Below are positions 60,755-61,596 of a DNA stretch of 61,596 bases, in pieces. Source of the DNA: a candidate division LCP-89 bacterium (lineage in GTDB: Bacteria; Electryoneota; B3-LCP); NCBI GenBank assembly GCA_025774555.1, contig JALGVT010000015.1, positions 1-61,596 of the forward strand, written 5' to 3'. A program made the position numbers and the translations under genes. How positions within the stretch are numbered: position 1 is the first letter of the stretch; each line of letters opens with the position of its first letter. A model generated the notes under the pieces. The model was not told the DNA's origin. It did not search any database and saw only the letters and a program-made list of their open reading frames with translations.

Positions 60755-61596
60755 ATGGAAAGGTCGATTGTATCATTGCAGATTCCTGTATTTCAGATCG
60801 CGGTGGAGAGAGCCTGCCGACCCGGTCTGATCGACCGTCCACTGGTCATCGCGCCGCCGGATTCATCCCGGGCTCTGGTGCAGATGGTTTCAGGAGAAGC
60901 CAGACAGGCGGGGATACGCACTGGAATGAGGTTGAATGAAGCAATTAAGCTCTGCCGCGATCTGGGAGTGCTCTTTCCCAACCCACCGCTCTATAGTCGC
61001 GCGGAAACTGCTATTCTTAAGGTGCTAAATCAGTACACCCCCTTCGTTGAACCGAGTAACGGCGGAGCGGCATATCTGGACGTCACTTCGACATCGCGCC
61101 TTTTCGGCAGTGCGGGCGATATAGCCATAAAAGCTGAACGGGAGATTCGTAAAGAGCTGCGCTTAATTCCTGCTGCCGGACTGGCAGTGAACAAGCTGGT
61201 AAGCGGCGTAGCAGGCAAGAAATCGCCGCCTTGTGAGTTTATCGAAGTAATTGCAGGCGAAGAACAACACTTTCTTGCGCCTTTCAGAGTCCATCTACTT
61301 CCGGCGGTTGACAGACCAACATACGTAAAACTCCGAGAGTTGAATTTTCAGCTTATCAGTCAAATAGCGCAGGTCTCGCCGGCGCATCTTGAACTTGTAT
61401 TGGGGAGAAGAGGACTGGCGCTGCATCGTCAATCGAAAGGCGAAGATTACAGCCCTGTACTTCCACCGTCATCCATTCCTCATTTGCATCGGCGGACAGA
61501 ACTTGCTGAAGATTGCAACGATATCATGATCTTGAAATCGGAGCTGTTTCACTTAGTTGAAGAAAGCCTGTCTAAGATTCGCCGTCAGGGGAGATC
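60755..61596 (+). CDS. ImuB-like catalytically inactive Y-family polymerase (partial, runs off window)
   Basis: The frame is open for 280 codons from the ATG at 60755 to the window end. It has the Y-family layout: a first strand, RALVQMVSGEARQAGIRTGMRLNEAIKLC (as in DinB/ImuB palm-fingers), YSRAETAILKVLNQYTPFVEPSNGGAAYLDVTSTSRLFG, and an HhH-type segment. The catalytic carboxylates are missing: the usual DMDAFFASVE reads LQIPVFQIAVER, and SLDEAYLDVT reads SNGGAAYLDVT. ImuB proteins have lost the same residues and act as clamp-binding adaptors for the DnaE2 mutasome. No imuA precedes it. AGGGGG lies before the ATG. Its promoter carries the LexA-like operators. Confidence 0.88.
   Translation, partial: MERSIVSLQIPVFQIAVERACRPGLIDRPLVIAPPDSSRALVQMVSGEARQAGIRTGMRLNEAIKLCRDLGVLFPNPPLYSRAETAILKVLNQYTPFVEPSNGGAAYLDVTSTSRLFGSAGDIAIKAEREIRKELRLIPAAGLAVNKLVSGVAGKKSPPCEFIEVIAGEEQHFLAPFRVHLLPAVDRPTYVKLRELNFQLISQIAQVSPAHLELVLGRRGLALHRQSKGEDYSPVLPPSSIPHLHRRTELAEDCNDIMILKSELFHLVEESLSKIRRQGR

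Overview
The window reads as a piece of a Gram-negative genome from the FCB superphylum. Kdo synthesis genes (kdsB, kdsA) imply lipopolysaccharide. There are many exported lipoproteins and several large secreted proteins with C-terminal type IX secretion (T9SS type A) sorting domains, and the spaces between genes are full of dispersed palindromic repeats. I cannot place it in a named phylum from sequence alone; Zixibacteria, KSB1, Electryoneota or Marinimicrobia-like lineages would all fit. Many promoters match the sigma70 type (TTGACA, 17 bp, TATATT), and alternative starts (TTG, GTG) are common. No rRNA, tRNA, CRISPR array or prophage was recognised.

Layout. 0.4-10.1 kb (minus strand): an apparent operon of an ECF-type ABC ATPase, an RND membrane-fusion lipoprotein, two RND permeases and a prepilin peptidase. 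10.3-16.8 kb (plus): a six-gene run behind one strong promoter, comprising a cNMP-binding protein, a Tat-exported DUF362 protein, a phasin-like protein, an ABC1/UbiB kinase, a Tat-signal AmmeMemoRadiSam radical SAM enzyme and a Memo-AMMECR1 fusion lipoprotein. 16.9-20.8 kb: a gingipain-type C25 protease with a T9SS sorting domain. 21.0-29.4 kb: yggS-yggT-divIVA-punA-(secreted protein)-ileS-dksA-lspA-rluD, resembling the division-linked ylm/divIVA neighbourhood of Firmicutes. 29.4-32.7 kb: a repeat-rich area holding the tail of a lost T9SS cargo gene and an FG-GAP cargo gene interrupted at a 12-G tract. 32.7-35.6 kb: tatA, then suhB, a lipoprotein gene and a GNAT gene on the other strand. 35.8-38.1 kb: a membrane-anchored AMIN-like/receiver protein. 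38.3-49.3 kb: kdsB-pyrG-kdsA-rlmI-like-vanZ-like-secreted protein-elaA-like-terC-kbl. 49.5-57.6 kb: secreted bleomycin-hydrolase-type peptidase, DUF4301, glutaminyl-tRNA synthetase broken by an 11-bp duplication, a VOC protein and two exported proteins. 57.6-61.6 kb: repeat blocks, a small operon with a degenerate cNMP-binding protein, rubrerythrin, and the start of an imuB-like Y-family polymerase gene.

The most interesting signals are: (1) a cell-envelope version of the uncharacterised AmmeMemoRadiSam system in one operon with a UbiB kinase, DUF362 and a cNMP sensor; (2) a shared LexA-like operator, two copies at each of two sigma70 promoters, tying a VOC-family gene to an imuB-like gene; (3) two length-changing repeats inside coding sequence, a G12 tract in a T9SS cargo gene and an 11-bp perfect tandem duplication in glnS; (4) an AMIN-TM-receiver-Cys4 protein; and (5) a repeat block inserted exactly between the rubrerythrin stop codon and its terminator, flanked by direct repeats.
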